A stretch of 64,000 bases of DNA. Origin: Lapidilactobacillus achengensis. Its GTDB lineage: Bacteria > Bacillota > Bacilli > Lactobacillales > Lactobacillaceae. The notes beneath the pieces are model-generated. The model searched no databases. It saw nothing but the letters and a program-made list of their open reading frames with translations, and was not told the DNA's origin. The translations under genes and the position numbers were made by a program. Of the stretch, positions 18,867 through 28,722 are shown piece after piece. Position 1 is the first letter of the stretch, and each line of letters starts with the position of its first letter. The stretch is from contig NZ_RHOV01000014.1 in NCBI RefSeq assembly GCF_003946655.1, forward strand, positions 1-64,000, read 5' to 3'.

Positions 18867-19261
18867 ATGATCGCCGCATTTTTAATGGGCATTCAGCTTT
18901 GATGGACATTCAGTTTCTTGGACGTTCAGCTTCGTGGGGCGTTCAGGGTCAGTGCGAACAGGACATCATACCGCCTAAATCTGGGTTCCGACTTGTTGTT
19001 TGAGCGCCGATTTGGTAAACTTGGGTTGCATTGATTGACTGATTGGTTCGATAATTTTTTTCGATCAGTTCGCAGTCGGTTCAATGATCAGGAGTACCAT
19101 CGTTAACGCTGATAAACAGCGGTTTCGCTGTGAAGAATGCGATCGACAGAGTTTGGGACATCGCGGCGTTCTCGAGTTGGAGGACGCTTTTTTTGTTGGC
19201 AGGGGTCAATTTTGTGGCAGTGTGTTATTTAGGTGAATTAGGTTGTAAGGGAGTGGATTTT

Positions 19262-21265
19262 TTGAAGAAAATAGTACGGAATTTATTGTTGGCCGGGCTG
19301 TTGCTGGTCGGGGTGGCCAGTGGCGCGCAGGTTCAACGGGCAGCGGCAGCGACGACGATCGGCGCATTCGGCTATGACCAAAATAATGGCACGACGCTGA
19401 ATGACGGTGAAGCGGATTTAGATCATAGTGGCGCGGATACTTGGAATTATAATGGCGGCGATGCGGAACATTTTACCGCTTATAATCGCGATGGTGTCAC
19501 AGTCCAACCGGCAGCTTCAGTGAAGAAATCTGTTAAGGAAACCAGTACCCAAGGGTTATTTGACGTGTCTTTGGCGATTCGGGGTAATTCGCAGGTTGTG
19601 AATACACCAGTGGATATCGCCATCGTGATGGACTACTCCAGTACGATGAAGGGTGACAAGCAAGCCACTGCCATCGCAGGGGTCAATGATTTTATTGATG
19701 GCTTAGCGCCTTATTTTGCCAAGGGCGAAGTACGGTTGGCCATAGTTTCCTATAATCGCGAGGTACAATCGACAGGCTTCCACACTGGAACTGGCGCTAA
19801 AGCGGCAATTGATGCTTTCCTGAAGGCCCCCGGATTGACGGCGACTTCTGGAACCTTCATGCAGGCGGGGTTGCTCAGAGGTCAGCAACTACTGCAGGAT
19901 GATCGGGCCGCGGGCAACGCGAGAACCTGTGTCTTGATCCATGTTGGTGATGGCAAAGCTAACCGGGCCTATACCATGAATGAACGAGGGGCCACGGTTC
20001 CCGGCGTCAACATTGTTGCTAGTTCGGCTTATCCGGATACCCCATTAGCGAACTATCCAACTGGGACGATACTCCCTTTGATCGCCAGCTATATCAGTTC
20101 CGGTGAGTCCAAATCACCCAAAGAGTTGATTGAAGGCACGACGCCGGAGATCGTCCAGAATACCATGGGCACGATTCTAGATGTGCGTGATCATTCAGGC
20201 TTTGAGACTTATTCGATTGGGGTCCAGCCAGAGAAACAAGGTGACTACTTAGATCGTAATATTGCCGCTAAGCCTGACCGCTATCGGGAAATTGATGAGA
20301 ACCTCTCTGATTTGAGCGAAGCCTTAGATAGCATTTCTGCCCAAATCGATGATACCATCCCCAATGGCACTGTGGTCGATCCCATGGGCAGTGGCTTACT
20401 GTTGGCCAGTGATTTCTCGCAGCCTAACGGGAGCTGGTCGCTTACTGGTCAGGTTAAAAACGCCAGCGGCAACTGGGTGGCTGAATCGAACCAGCTCTTG
20501 ACGGACAGTGTGGCCGTCAGCGCGGCAAATGGTCAGATCAAGATGACCGGGATCGAATTAGGCGCTAATGAGCAGCTGACCTTGACCTACCAAGTACGGA
20601 TCGATACGGAGACCAACGATTTCAAGCCGGAAACTTGGCTGTTGACCAATGGCCGGACCACCTTGGATCCAACCAGTGAAGGTCAGGAACAGTTCGACTT
20701 CCCGATCCCATCAGTCAAAGCGCCAGGCGTCAAGTTAAGTCTGATCAAGTTGTGGCAAGATCAAAACAATCATTTGGGTCAACGCCCCGATCAGGTCCAA
20801 GTCCATTTGACCCGTGGCGTAACCACCGCTCAGACGGCCTGGACGACCTCGGCACCTTTGACGTTGACTGCGGCAGACCAATGGCAAAAGACGATCAGTC
20901 AAGTTAGCCTGACCGATGGCACGGACGTTTATCTACCGAAGTTCAATAACCACGGCGAAGATTTCGTTTATTCAATGACGGAAGCAACCAAGCTCCCTGA
21001 TTACCAGACCAGTGTGCAGACCAAGGGGAACACGATCACCTTGACCAACACACAAGCTGCTAAAGACAAAGATAAAGACAAAGACGATCATGACACTGAT
21101 GATGATCAAGAATTGACCAGCGATGGTAAACGTCCCGGTCAAGCAGGCAAGTTACCGCAAGCTGGCGAAAGCCAAATGCCTGCCAATCTGCTCGTTTCGG
21201 GCGTGTTATTATTAGCGTTAGTAATTTGGGGCATCGTCAGCCTGATCCGCCACAAACGGAAGTAG
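19262..21265 (+). CDS. LPQAG-anchored VWA/Cna-B surface protein (pilin-tip-like)
   Basis: A 667-residue wall protein. The signal peptide is KKIVRNLLLAGLLLVGVASGAQVQRAAAA. A von Willebrand factor A domain (about 115-330) contains PVDIAIVMDYSSTMKG, a MIDAS-like D-x-S-x-(S/T) site with D124. A Cna-B-type domain (about 485-620) contains LSLIKLWQDQNNHLGQRPDQVQVHL. A KDKDKDKDDHD spacer leads to LPQAGES, a helix and RHKRK. The layout is that of a tip adhesin, but no pilin or pilus-specific sortase gene lies nearby. I chose TTG 19262 (AAGGGAG at 19247-19253). The ATG-like start at 19130 would add 44 residues before an already typical signal peptide. Confidence 0.82.
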   Translation: MKKIVRNLLLAGLLLVGVASGAQVQRAAAATTIGAFGYDQNNGTTLNDGEADLDHSGADTWNYNGGDAEHFTAYNRDGVTVQPAASVKKSVKETSTQGLFDVSLAIRGNSQVVNTPVDIAIVMDYSSTMKGDKQATAIAGVNDFIDGLAPYFAKGEVRLAIVSYNREVQSTGFHTGTGAKAAIDAFLKAPGLTATSGTFMQAGLLRGQQLLQDDRAAGNARTCVLIHVGDGKANRAYTMNERGATVPGVNIVASSAYPDTPLANYPTGTILPLIASYISSGESKSPKELIEGTTPEIVQNTMGTILDVRDHSGFETYSIGVQPEKQGDYLDRNIAAKPDRYREIDENLSDLSEALDSISAQIDDTIPNGTVVDPMGSGLLLASDFSQPNGSWSLTGQVKNASGNWVAESNQLLTDSVAVSAANGQIKMTGIELGANEQLTLTYQVRIDTETNDFKPETWLLTNGRTTLDPTSEGQEQFDFPIPSVKAPGVKLSLIKLWQDQNNHLGQRPDQVQVHLTRGVTTAQTAWTTSAPLTLTAADQWQKTISQVSLTDGTDVYLPKFNNHGEDFVYSMTEATKLPDYQTSVQTKGNTITLTNTQAAKDKDKDKDDHDTDDDQELTSDGKRPGQAGKLPQAGESQMPANLLVSGVLLLALVIWGIVSLIRHKRK

Positions 21266-21299
21266 CTAAGCGGAAAGCACTGGGCCGGTGAGCACGTTT

Positions 21300-21922
21300 C
21301 AATCATGCCCGCAGCTTACGCTACGAAATTCGGGGTGAGCTCGCTGTGGGCGCTGTTTTGAGCCAATCCGCAAAGTACGCGGCTTGTCTCAAAATCAGGC
21401 CTTGTCCTAAGCGGCAAAGCCGCTAAGAATAACGACACGGCGATCTCACCCCGAATTTCTCCGCTCCAGCCGCTCAACGTTTTAACAGCCGTTTGAGCAC
21501 TCACGCCATCCGGCAAGCTATGGTCAATTGATGGGGAACCACGCAAATGACGACCGTGGTTAGTGGTCACAATTTTTAAATTGGTGACACCAGTGAAGTC
21601 TGCCTGGTGAACAAGTCAAGCTCTTGATGAATCAACGGAATCAGCCGGTTTCTATCCGTGGATTGTTTAAAAAACAAGTCGAGATGTTCAGCCTACGCAA
21701 AATGTCCCGACATCTGAATTCGTTGGTATTGCCGTACCACCTCAAAAAGTGGGCGATTGTTTGACCTCTAGCTTGCAAAAGCACTTCGTCAAATCCTTCG
21801 CTTCCGAAACCGTTGTGTAGCTAAGCACAGAAGTCAGTTGCGCGGAGCACGTTTCCAGCCACGACAAACGTCCTGAGGCGGTTGCGTCCCCATCTAAACC
21901 CACTACACTTCGCAGCACGTTT
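21300..21922 (-). repeat. R4: large modular inverted-repeat element
   Basis: Reverse orientation. The gamma module (arms GAAATTCGGGGTGAG near 21326 and CTCACCCCGAATTTC near 21447) is followed by the conserved leader. The beta module is truncated: only its right arm ACGTCCTGAGGCGG (about 21869) remains, with a foreign junction near 21820. One inner stem is mismatched here (CCTTGTCCTAAGCGGC against GCCGCTAAGAATAA), as if two stem variants had recombined. Confidence 0.88.
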
Positions 21923-21923
21923 C

Positions 21924-21960
21924 AAAAAAGCAATCACATTTTTCCTGTGATTGCTTTTTT
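21924..21960. terminator. Intrinsic terminator (bidirectional shape)
   Basis: AAAAAAGCAATCACA and TGTGATTGCTTTTTT are perfect complements. It lies 3' of the P-type ATPase gene on the minus strand. Confidence 0.85.
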
Positions 21961-22046
21961 ATTGACGCTGTTCGATTTTTAGTCCATTTATTCAGAATTT
22001 GTGTGTTCAGCGCCTAGTGTGCTCGTTTCGTTGAGTCGCGGTTGGG

Positions 22047-23903
22047 CTAAGCCGTTTCCGTCTTGTGTTGTGCTGGCGGGGTCTGCTTGTTCAACTTCTC
22101 GTGGGACATCCGCGCCCGCAGCGCCCAAAGGATCGAAGTGGTATCGACGACTTCTTGGAGCATGGCGCCAAACAAGGCTGGGATCACACCAGTGGCGGCG
22201 ATCAACATGAGCACGGTACAAATAATGATCCCAATCATCACGGATTGTCGCGCTACTTTCATGGTATCGCGGGCTAGTTCGACGGCGGTGGCGACTTTGG
22301 AAATGTCATCCTTCAAAATCACGGCGTCGGCGGATTCGCTGGCGGCGCTAGCGCCATTCGCGCCCATGGCGATGCCCACATCAGCGGCGGCTAAGGCCGG
22401 CGCGTCATTGACGCCATCACCGACCATGATCACTGGCCGGTCGCTAGCCGGCGCTTCGGTGATCAGGCTGATTTTCTCTTGGGGCAAACATTCCGCGTGG
22501 ACTTCGGTCAGCGCCACTTGGGCGGCAATGTGTTCCGCTGTTTCCTGCTTGTCGCCGGTCAACATGGCCAGTCGTGACAAACCTTGTTGCCGCAATGTTT
22601 TGATGGTTTGTGGTGCTTCCGTGCGGATCCGATCGGCCAAGGTGACATAGCCGGCGAAACGGTCGTTGATCGACATGAAAATCACGGATTCGCCTTCGTT
22701 TAATTGAACTTCCGCTGGCGCCGCGGCGATGAAGGTCGCACGGCCCGCTTTGATCTCGTGTTCCGAAAACCGCCCCTGGACACCTTCACCGGCGACTTCA
22801 CTGAAATCATCGACTTGCGCCGCGGCGAAATCAGGTTGTTCGTTCGCATAGCGGACGATCGCCCGGGCAAAAATATGATTCGATTGAATCTCTAAATTGC
22901 CTAAAGCGCTGATAAATTCAGCCTCAGACAGCCAAGCTTCTGGGTGAACGGCGATCACATTCAAGCGGCCTGTGGTGATCGTCCCCGTTTTATCAAAGAA
23001 GGCGGTTTTAGCTTTGGCCAGCTTTTCAATGCTGGTCCCTGATTTGATAATGATGCTGTTGCGGCTGGAGCGGCTCATCCCGGAAACCAAGGCCACCGGC
23101 GCCGCCAAAATCAACGGACAAGGTGAAGCCACCACGAGAACTTCGGCGAACCGATGGGGATCGCCGGAAATGATCCAAGCCACGATGGCGATCACCAAGG
23201 AAATGATCGTGAACGGCACGGCGTAACGGTCGGCCATCCGAACGAAATGCGCGGGCTTGTCCGCGGACTCCTTGACCAATTTAACGATCGTCTGATACTG
23301 CGAATCGGCGGCCAAATGCGTGACCCGCATGGTAACCGCGGTGTCGCCGTTAACGGTCCCTGATAACAAGTCGCTACCGACTTTCTTGGGAATCAAAACG
23401 GATTCACCAGTCATCGATGACTCGTCAAAGCTCCCCGAGCCGGCGGTGACGATCCCGTCTACTGGCACGGCTTCACCAGGTTTGACCACGACCGAATCGT
23501 TCAATTGCACGTCGTCAATGGATTTATCCACTAAACCGCCATTTTCCTGAACGTGGGCGATGGACGGCGAGTTGTCGAGAAGATTTTTCAGATCGGAGCC
23601 GGCTTTGTTGGCGGCGTAATCCTCCAATGAATCGCCACCGGTCAACATGACCAATATCATCAAGCTGGCCCAATATTCACCGACGCTTAACGTGGCCGCG
23701 ATCGACATGATCGCCAGCAGATCCACGCCGTACTTACCTGATTTCAAGGTCTTGACCATTTCCACAAACATGGACAAGGCTAAAATCGCCCCCATCACGG
23801 TGACGATAACTTGTGCTGCAATTGGCTGATGAAACAGAAATTGTGTGATCAAAGCCACACATCCGACTGCCAAAACCGTCAGAAATTTTTTTTGATGTGC
23901 CAT
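22047..23903 (-). CDS. Heavy-metal translocating P-type ATPase (P1B, SPC motif)
   Basis: A 618-residue metal pump. It lacks an N-terminal metal-binding domain. It has membrane helices, the actuator FDESSMTGES, and the transmembrane metal site VVASPCPLILAAPVAL (SPC instead of CPC). The phosphorylation loop is AFFDKTGTITTG and the hinge MVGDGVNDAPALAAADVGIAMG. The final helix reads LQEVVDTTSILWALRA. SPC-type pumps include Co, Zn, Cd and Fe(II) exporters; the QEVVD variant of the usual HEG motif leaves the metal open. The start at 23903 has GGAGG upstream. A strong promoter and a Fur/PerR-like palindrome precede it. Confidence 0.88.
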   Translation of the reverse strand: MAHQKKFLTVLAVGCVALITQFLFHQPIAAQVIVTVMGAILALSMFVEMVKTLKSGKYGVDLLAIMSIAATLSVGEYWASLMILVMLTGGDSLEDYAANKAGSDLKNLLDNSPSIAHVQENGGLVDKSIDDVQLNDSVVVKPGEAVPVDGIVTAGSGSFDESSMTGESVLIPKKVGSDLLSGTVNGDTAVTMRVTHLAADSQYQTIVKLVKESADKPAHFVRMADRYAVPFTIISLVIAIVAWIISGDPHRFAEVLVVASPCPLILAAPVALVSGMSRSSRNSIIIKSGTSIEKLAKAKTAFFDKTGTITTGRLNVIAVHPEAWLSEAEFISALGNLEIQSNHIFARAIVRYANEQPDFAAAQVDDFSEVAGEGVQGRFSEHEIKAGRATFIAAAPAEVQLNEGESVIFMSINDRFAGYVTLADRIRTEAPQTIKTLRQQGLSRLAMLTGDKQETAEHIAAQVALTEVHAECLPQEKISLITEAPASDRPVIMVGDGVNDAPALAAADVGIAMGANGASAASESADAVILKDDISKVATAVELARDTMKVARQSVMIGIIICTVLMLIAATGVIPALFGAMLQEVVDTTSILWALRARMSHEKLNKQTPPAQHKTETA

Positions 23904-23964
23904 AAAAATTTCCTCCTTCGAAGTCAGTCCAACTAAAAAAAGCCATCCTGACTTGTTCATCGTC

Positions 23965-23993
23965 AGTATAGCATAGAAGAATTGTGATGTAAA
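23965..23993 (-). promoter_or_regulatory. Predicted promoter of the metal ATPase gene
   Basis: On the minus strand TTTACA (23988-23993) and TATACT (23965-23970) are separated by 17 bases. Confidence 0.7.
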
Positions 23994-24008
23994 TTAGAAT
24001 AAGTCTAA
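23994..24008. promoter_or_regulatory. Fur/PerR-like 15-bp palindrome
   Basis: TTAGAATAAGTCTAA abuts the -35 element of the ATPase promoter. It resembles the 7-1-7 PerR/Fur consensus TTATAATNATTATAA (11 of 14 defined positions by eye). If real, the pump would answer to iron or peroxide. The rest of 24010-24390 is AT-rich, with no gene seen. Confidence 0.4.
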
Positions 24009-24405
24009 AAAAGAGCTGATTATAAATTAGTTAAATAAAATGGGAAATAACGCTGATCTAGCAATGCTTACATCAGTAAGTGAACAAAATTGTCTACAAC
24101 TTATTTAGAATAACTACGGATTTTACGGTGCTTATCTTGCAAGAAATCACCGTAACCGAACTCAACGAAATAATTAGAGAAAATTTATTTTTCCCGTAAG
24201 CACACCTTATTTGATTCGCCTCCAGTATACCATGATTGCGGTGATTTTGCTGGGGAGAAGGATAATCATCGCCCTGATCCACGTTCCGGCGCCGCGCCTC
24301 TCCAACTAAAGGCCGATATTGGTGGAGTTTGAACAGAATTGCTGATATTTGCGGGGGATAAGTGTAGAATTAGAAGTGTAGAAAAGTAACGGAGGTGTTG
24401 TGCCG

Positions 24406-24870
24406 ATGATGATTTATCTATTAATTGCCGCCTTGCTGGCTAGCATGCTCTTTGGTATTTACTGGCAGTCCCAGATCGTGATCCGGGCTCGCTACAAGTA
24501 CACACCGCTGATTTTCAGTATTCTGATCGGTGGCTGGGCCTTGAGCGAACCGATCAATAATTTCGCGTTCGTGATTTTATTGGCCGCCTTTTTCACCTTG
24601 AATTTCATGGATGGTGTTGGTGGGATCGGGTCGAAACGGTTGGTTACCAGCGGGCTCTTCTCGCGCGTGGTGGATTATTCCACGGTCACGGCTTTGAAGG
24701 TGTTGCCGGTCACGCTGCCTAATGGTAAAGTGCGGGTGATCATTGTGTTTGTGATCAATGACGCTCAGCAGATTCAAATGAATTTCAACCAAGGACTAGA
24801 AGTACTATTGAAAACGCTGGCTAATTTATTGCCGGAAACGGTCAAGATCGAAGTCGATCATTTGACTTAA
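24406..24870 (+). CDS. Membrane protein of unknown function, 154 aa
   Basis: Not recognised. Two hydrophobic N-terminal segments (IYLLIAALLASMLFGIYW and FAFVILLAAFFTLNFM) come first. A soluble C-terminal part follows in which VDYSTVTALKVLPVTLPNGKVRVIIVFVI looks like a small beta domain. The ATG at 24406 lies 8 nt after GGAGGTG (24391-24397); an adjacent ATG at 24409 is also possible. It is a single gene with its own terminator. Confidence 0.65.
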   Translation: MMIYLLIAALLASMLFGIYWQSQIVIRARYKYTPLIFSILIGGWALSEPINNFAFVILLAAFFTLNFMDGVGGIGSKRLVTSGLFSRVVDYSTVTALKVLPVTLPNGKVRVIIVFVINDAQQIQMNFNQGLEVLLKTLANLLPETVKIEVDHLT

Positions 24871-24921
24871 CCACTAGCCGGTTCTTGCGGTGTTTTGGCG
24901 AACAAAAGGGAACAGTAAATG

Positions 24922-24958
24922 AAAAGCAGTAACGCGATTTTTGCGTTACTGCTTTTTT
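24922..24958 (+). terminator. Intrinsic terminator
   Basis: AAAAGCAGTAACGC/GCGTTACTGCTTTTTT stem and U-run, about 50 bases after the 154-residue membrane protein gene. Confidence 0.85.
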
Positions 24959-24984
24959 GAATTGTTGTTGTGGTGATTGGGTTT

Positions 24985-26125
24985 TAATGATGTCCGCAGC
25001 TTGCGCTGCGCGTGACGTTGGTGGATGGCAGATGTGGTGGGGCTCCAGGTCGGGCTGGGGGTGGTGGAACGCTGCGGGCACGATTTTGAGCTTTTCGGAA
25101 GTGCACCGAAAATCTCAAAACTCGGCCTTATTGTAGGCGATAAATCGCCAACAATAATATCGCGGCTGACTCACCTCCGCTCCAGCCGCTCAATGTTATA
25201 GCAGACGTTTGAGCACTCATGCCAACTGGCAAGCTATGGCCGGTTGATGAGGATCCACGTAATTGACGACCGTGGTTAGTGGTCACCAGCTTTAAATTGG
25301 TGACATCAGCGCAGTCTGTCTGATAAACCGGGCTATTTCTCAGTGAATCAACTGAATCAGTCGGTTTTCCATCGCCTTTTTTGTTGCAAGTATAATATGA
25401 TGTCCGCAGCTTGCGCTGCGAAATTCGGGGTGAGCTCGCTGTGGGCATCACTTTGAGCTTCGCAAAACCCGCGAATCTCAAAGCTGAGCCTTGGTCTAAG
25501 TGGCAAAGCCACTAAGACCAATTTCACGGCGATCTCACCCCGAATTTCTCCGCTCCAGCCGCTCAACGTTATAGCAGACGTTTGAGCACTCACGCCAACT
25601 GGCAAGCTATGGCCGGTTGATGAGGATCCACGTAATTGACGACCGTGGTTAGTGTTCACCAGCTTTAAATTGGTGACACCAGTACAGTCTGTCTGATGAA
25701 CAGCCCTAGTTCTCAGTGAATCAACCGAATCGGTCGGTTTCCCTCCATGAATTGTTGAGGAAACAAGCAGAGATGTTCAGCTTACGCAAAATTATCCCGA
25801 CCGCCTAATCTAAATCTGTTGATATTACCGTACCACTAAAAAAAGTGTGATGGTTTTGACCACCACACTTGCAAAAGCACTTCGTCAAATCCTTCGCCTT
25901 GATTGCAGATAGGCACAATTCTGCCTAGCAACCGCCTCAGGACGTGTGGCTCAGCGGTGAGATTATTCTTAGCGATTTATCGCTTAGAATAAGGCTCGAT
26001 TTGAAGACAAGCCGCCGGGCTTGCGGATTGGCTTCAAACGATGCCCACCGCGTTCCAGCCACGACAAACGTCCTGAGGCGGTTGCGTCCACATCCAAACC
26101 CACTACACCCGCAATCAAGCAAACA
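24985..26125 (-). repeat. R5: two consecutive modular inverted-repeat elements
   Basis: Reverse orientation. The first unit (24985-25395) has the gamma-2 module: arm AGGTCGGGCTGGGGG (about 25047) and stem TTATTGTAGGCGAT/ATCGCCAACAATAA. Its right arm is cut short (CTCACCTCCGCTCC), and part of the leader follows. The second unit (25396-26125) has gamma-1 with inner stem CTTGGTCTAAGTGGC/GCCACTAAGACCAA, the leader, and beta with arms GCCTCAGGACGT and ACGTCCTGAGGC. The leader is nearly identical in both, so this is a duplication with different modules. Confidence 0.88.
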
Positions 26126-26130
26126 CTATT

Positions 26131-27600
26131 TTACAAAATCGGTGACAACAACCGGGAGAAATACTGCTTGAACCGCAACCAATGCGATTGCCGCCCAATG
26201 ATCTCCGGCGTCAACAAGTAGGCTTTTTTCATATCATCGCGGAAAATCGCGCTGAGCTGTTGACTCACTTGCGCGTCGTAAATGTAGGCGTTACATTCGA
26301 AATTCAGTGAATAACTGCGGTAGTCCTGATTCATTGAGCCGATGAAGCAATATTGATCGTCCACCACCGCCGTCTTGGCATGGAGAAAGCCGTTGGTGTA
26401 GATGTAGATCTTCACGCCAAACGTGGTCAAAAGGTTGGCGTAATACTGAGTGGCCCGATAAATAAAGGGATGGTCCGGCATGCAGGGGACCATGACGCGG
26501 ACGTCGATGCCGGAACGAGCGGCAACGGAAAGGGCGCTGATCATTGAATCGTCGGGGACCAGGTAAGGTGTCTGGATCCAAACGGATTTCTTCGCCGTCA
26601 GCAACATTTTCATCATGCCGCCTTTAAGGATATCTTCTTCGGTATCGGGACCGTCGGAAACGATTTGGATCGGGGTGTGGCCCTGAGCCAAGGCGATCGT
26701 TTGCGGGAAGTATTCTTCGCGGAACCAGATGCGCTGGTGATAATGTTCGATCGAGGCGTTCCAATCCATGATAAAGCGCTCCTGCAACGCCAACACGCTG
26801 GTGCCGACGATGCGGACGTGGGTATCCCGCCAGTAGCCAAACTTTTTACTGCGGCCTAGGTATTGATCACCGACGTTGAAGCCACCTGTCCAGCCGACTT
26901 GGCCGTCGATCACCACGACTTTGCGGTGCAAGTGATAGTTCAGTCGCGTCTTGCGGATCAAGTCGCGGGAGGTGATGAACGGCACCACTTCGCCGCCAGC
27001 GTCGCGCAACGGCTTGAACCATTTGCGACTAGTGCCCGGCGAGCCCCAAGGATCATAGATCAAACGAACTTCCAAGCCTTGCCGGGCCTTGCGGATCAGT
27101 AGATCGAGGAAGTCATTGCCGATTTGATCGTTGTAAAACGAATAATATTCCACATGGATAAAGCGTTGCGCCGCTTCGATGTCCTTGAAAACAGCGGCGA
27201 ATTTGGCCGCCCCATCGGTGAAAATTTTGACATTGTTGTGGTGGGTCACCGGTGAATCTTCGGCGCGGTCGAAATACTCGATCAAGCCTGCCGCCTGTTT
27301 GGTGGTGTCCGCTTGGTCCGAGTGGTCATTTTTGGCGGGGAGGTCGTGGACGATCAGGTCCTTCAAGTGGGCCAACCCGATATGGTCCTGGTGATTCAGG
27401 GCGAAGATGTTCTCCCGCGCGATGCCCCGCCCGAGAAAAGCGTAGATCAAAAAGCCTAGTCCCGGCAGTAACACCAAGACCAACAGCCAAGCCAGCGTCG
27501 CCGGAATACTCCGCGGGCGGTGAAACACGGTAATGATCGCACCCGCGGTGTTGATCAGCAACAGCGCAATAATAATCAATAAAACAATCCGTAAATTCAT
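26131..27600 (-). CDS. cls: Cardiolipin synthase (two PLD domains)
   Basis: A 489-residue membrane enzyme that joins two phosphatidylglycerol molecules into cardiolipin. Two N-terminal hydrophobic segments (IVLLIIIALLLINTAGAII and TLAWLLVLVLLPGLGFLIYAF) are followed by two HKD motifs: HLHRKVVVIDGQVGWTGG and HAKTAVVDDQYCFIGSMN. Length is that of ClsA-type enzymes. The start at 27600 has AGGGGAG upstream. It lies 53 bases after the YugP-like gene on the same strand, so the two may form an operon. Cardiolipin changes membrane curvature and tolerance of cationic peptides. Confidence 0.92.
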   Translation of the reverse strand: MNLRIVLLIIIALLLINTAGAIITVFHRPRSIPATLAWLLVLVLLPGLGFLIYAFLGRGIARENIFALNHQDHIGLAHLKDLIVHDLPAKNDHSDQADTTKQAAGLIEYFDRAEDSPVTHHNNVKIFTDGAAKFAAVFKDIEAAQRFIHVEYYSFYNDQIGNDFLDLLIRKARQGLEVRLIYDPWGSPGTSRKWFKPLRDAGGEVVPFITSRDLIRKTRLNYHLHRKVVVIDGQVGWTGGFNVGDQYLGRSKKFGYWRDTHVRIVGTSVLALQERFIMDWNASIEHYHQRIWFREEYFPQTIALAQGHTPIQIVSDGPDTEEDILKGGMMKMLLTAKKSVWIQTPYLVPDDSMISALSVAARSGIDVRVMVPCMPDHPFIYRATQYYANLLTTFGVKIYIYTNGFLHAKTAVVDDQYCFIGSMNQDYRSYSLNFECNAYIYDAQVSQQLSAIFRDDMKKAYLLTPEIIGRQSHWLRFKQYFSRLLSPIL

Positions 27601-27653
27601 AATACTCCCCTAATTGACCCCAGTTTTCCTGTTCTAACCCCAGTTTGCGGCGC

Positions 27654-28343
27654 TCAATCCCGATCGCGCCCGCCGAAAAGCAGGACCAGCCGCAACAATT
27701 GCAGCAAGCTGGACAGCACCGCCGCGACGTAGGTCATTGCCGCCGCTGTCAACACTTGGCGAACCATCGGCACTTCATCGCTGGTCAACAACCCATCGCT
27801 GCTCAAAATTTTCAAAGCCCGAGCTGACGCGTTGAATTCCACTGGCAAGGTCACCAGTTGGAAGATCAGCACCAAGGCGAAGGCCCAAATACCAATGTTG
27901 ATCAGAGTTTGGTTCCAGCTGAATAACACCCCAATAATAATTAGGGGCAAGGAGATGGTCGAGCCCAAATTGACCAATGGGAAAATCCCTGTGCGGATCC
28001 GCAGCGGCACATAATTCTGATGATGTTGCAACGCGTGCCCGACTTCATGGGCAGCCACGCCGATCGCCGCCACCGACGTGGAATTATAGGTTGCCTGTGA
28101 CAGGCTCAGCGTGCGATTACCAGAATTATAATTGTCGGTCAGATGCCCTTGCACCTCTTGGATCGTCACGTCGGTGATCCCCGAGGCGGCCAAGATCTGC
28201 GCCGCTGCCTCAGCACCGGTCAGATTATTTTGACTATGAACTTGGTCGAACTTGCGGAAAGTACTGTTGACCCGCGCCGAAGCGATCCCGGTAATGATCA
28301 GGCCAACAATCACGAAAATATAAGTTGGGTCGAAGAAGAACAT
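27654..28343 (-). CDS. Zinc-dependent membrane neutral peptidase (YugP family)
   Basis: A 229-residue integral membrane protein of PF04298. It begins MFFFDPTYIFVIVGLIITGIA. The zinc motif is VAAHEVGHALQHH, and a third ligand probably lies in LPVEFNASARAL. Hydrophobic helices surround the site (STISLPLIIIGVLF and IGIWAFALVLIFQLVTL). The natural substrate is not known. I chose the ATG at 28343 because AAAGGA lies 8 nt upstream and it matches the family N-terminus; longer frames lack this. It probably heads an operon with cls. Confidence 0.85.
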   Translation of the reverse strand: MFFFDPTYIFVIVGLIITGIASARVNSTFRKFDQVHSQNNLTGAEAAAQILAASGITDVTIQEVQGHLTDNYNSGNRTLSLSQATYNSTSVAAIGVAAHEVGHALQHHQNYVPLRIRTGIFPLVNLGSTISLPLIIIGVLFSWNQTLINIGIWAFALVLIFQLVTLPVEFNASARALKILSSDGLLTSDEVPMVRQVLTAAAMTYVAAVLSSLLQLLRLVLLFGGRDRD

Positions 28344-28439
28344 CACACTCATCCTTTCATTGAAAAGCAATGCACACGAGGAAAAAGCAATGCACGCGAG
28401 GAAAATTTGCACCAGATTAAGTCGCCTTGATTGATTCAA

Positions 28440-28560
28440 AGCAGAATCATTCGCGCCAAAATCATTCGGAACCAGAATCGTTCAGAACCCGCATCAATCC
28501 GAACCAGAATCACTGAAAACCGACATCATTCAAACGCGCTGACTTCGCGCAAACTGGCGC
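28440..28560. repeat. Degenerate 15-17-bp tandem repeats, intergenic
   Basis: Units such as AGAATCATTCGCGCCAA, AATCATTCGGAACC, AATCGTTCAGAACCC and AATCACTGAAAACC recur six times or so upstream of the YugP-like gene. Just inside, two copies of AAAAGCAATGCACRCGAGG occur (about 28363-28405). The rest up to 28720 holds no gene that I can support. Confidence 0.5.
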
Positions 28561-28722
28561 TGGCGCCGTTAAGTCGAATTCGCGTGACTATTTGTCACTA
28601 AGCGCTTGTCACCATTCTACCACGCCCGCCTGGAAAAACTAGCGTTAACGGTGACTTTGGTGCTTAAGTCTGAGGAAAAAGCGAACATCTGTTGGTTGCC
28701 GGCGCCGTTAAGTCGTGAGGGT

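Noticed and set aside
19130-19261. Start at 19130 for the VWA protein (adds 44 residues with a further hydrophobic segment)
   Set aside because: TTG 19262 has AAGGGAG at the right distance and starts a standard signal peptide; the extension has no ribosome binding site.
24010-24400. Small minus-strand ORF 24094-24282
   Set aside because: AT-rich gap sequence without a ribosome binding site or recognisable motif.
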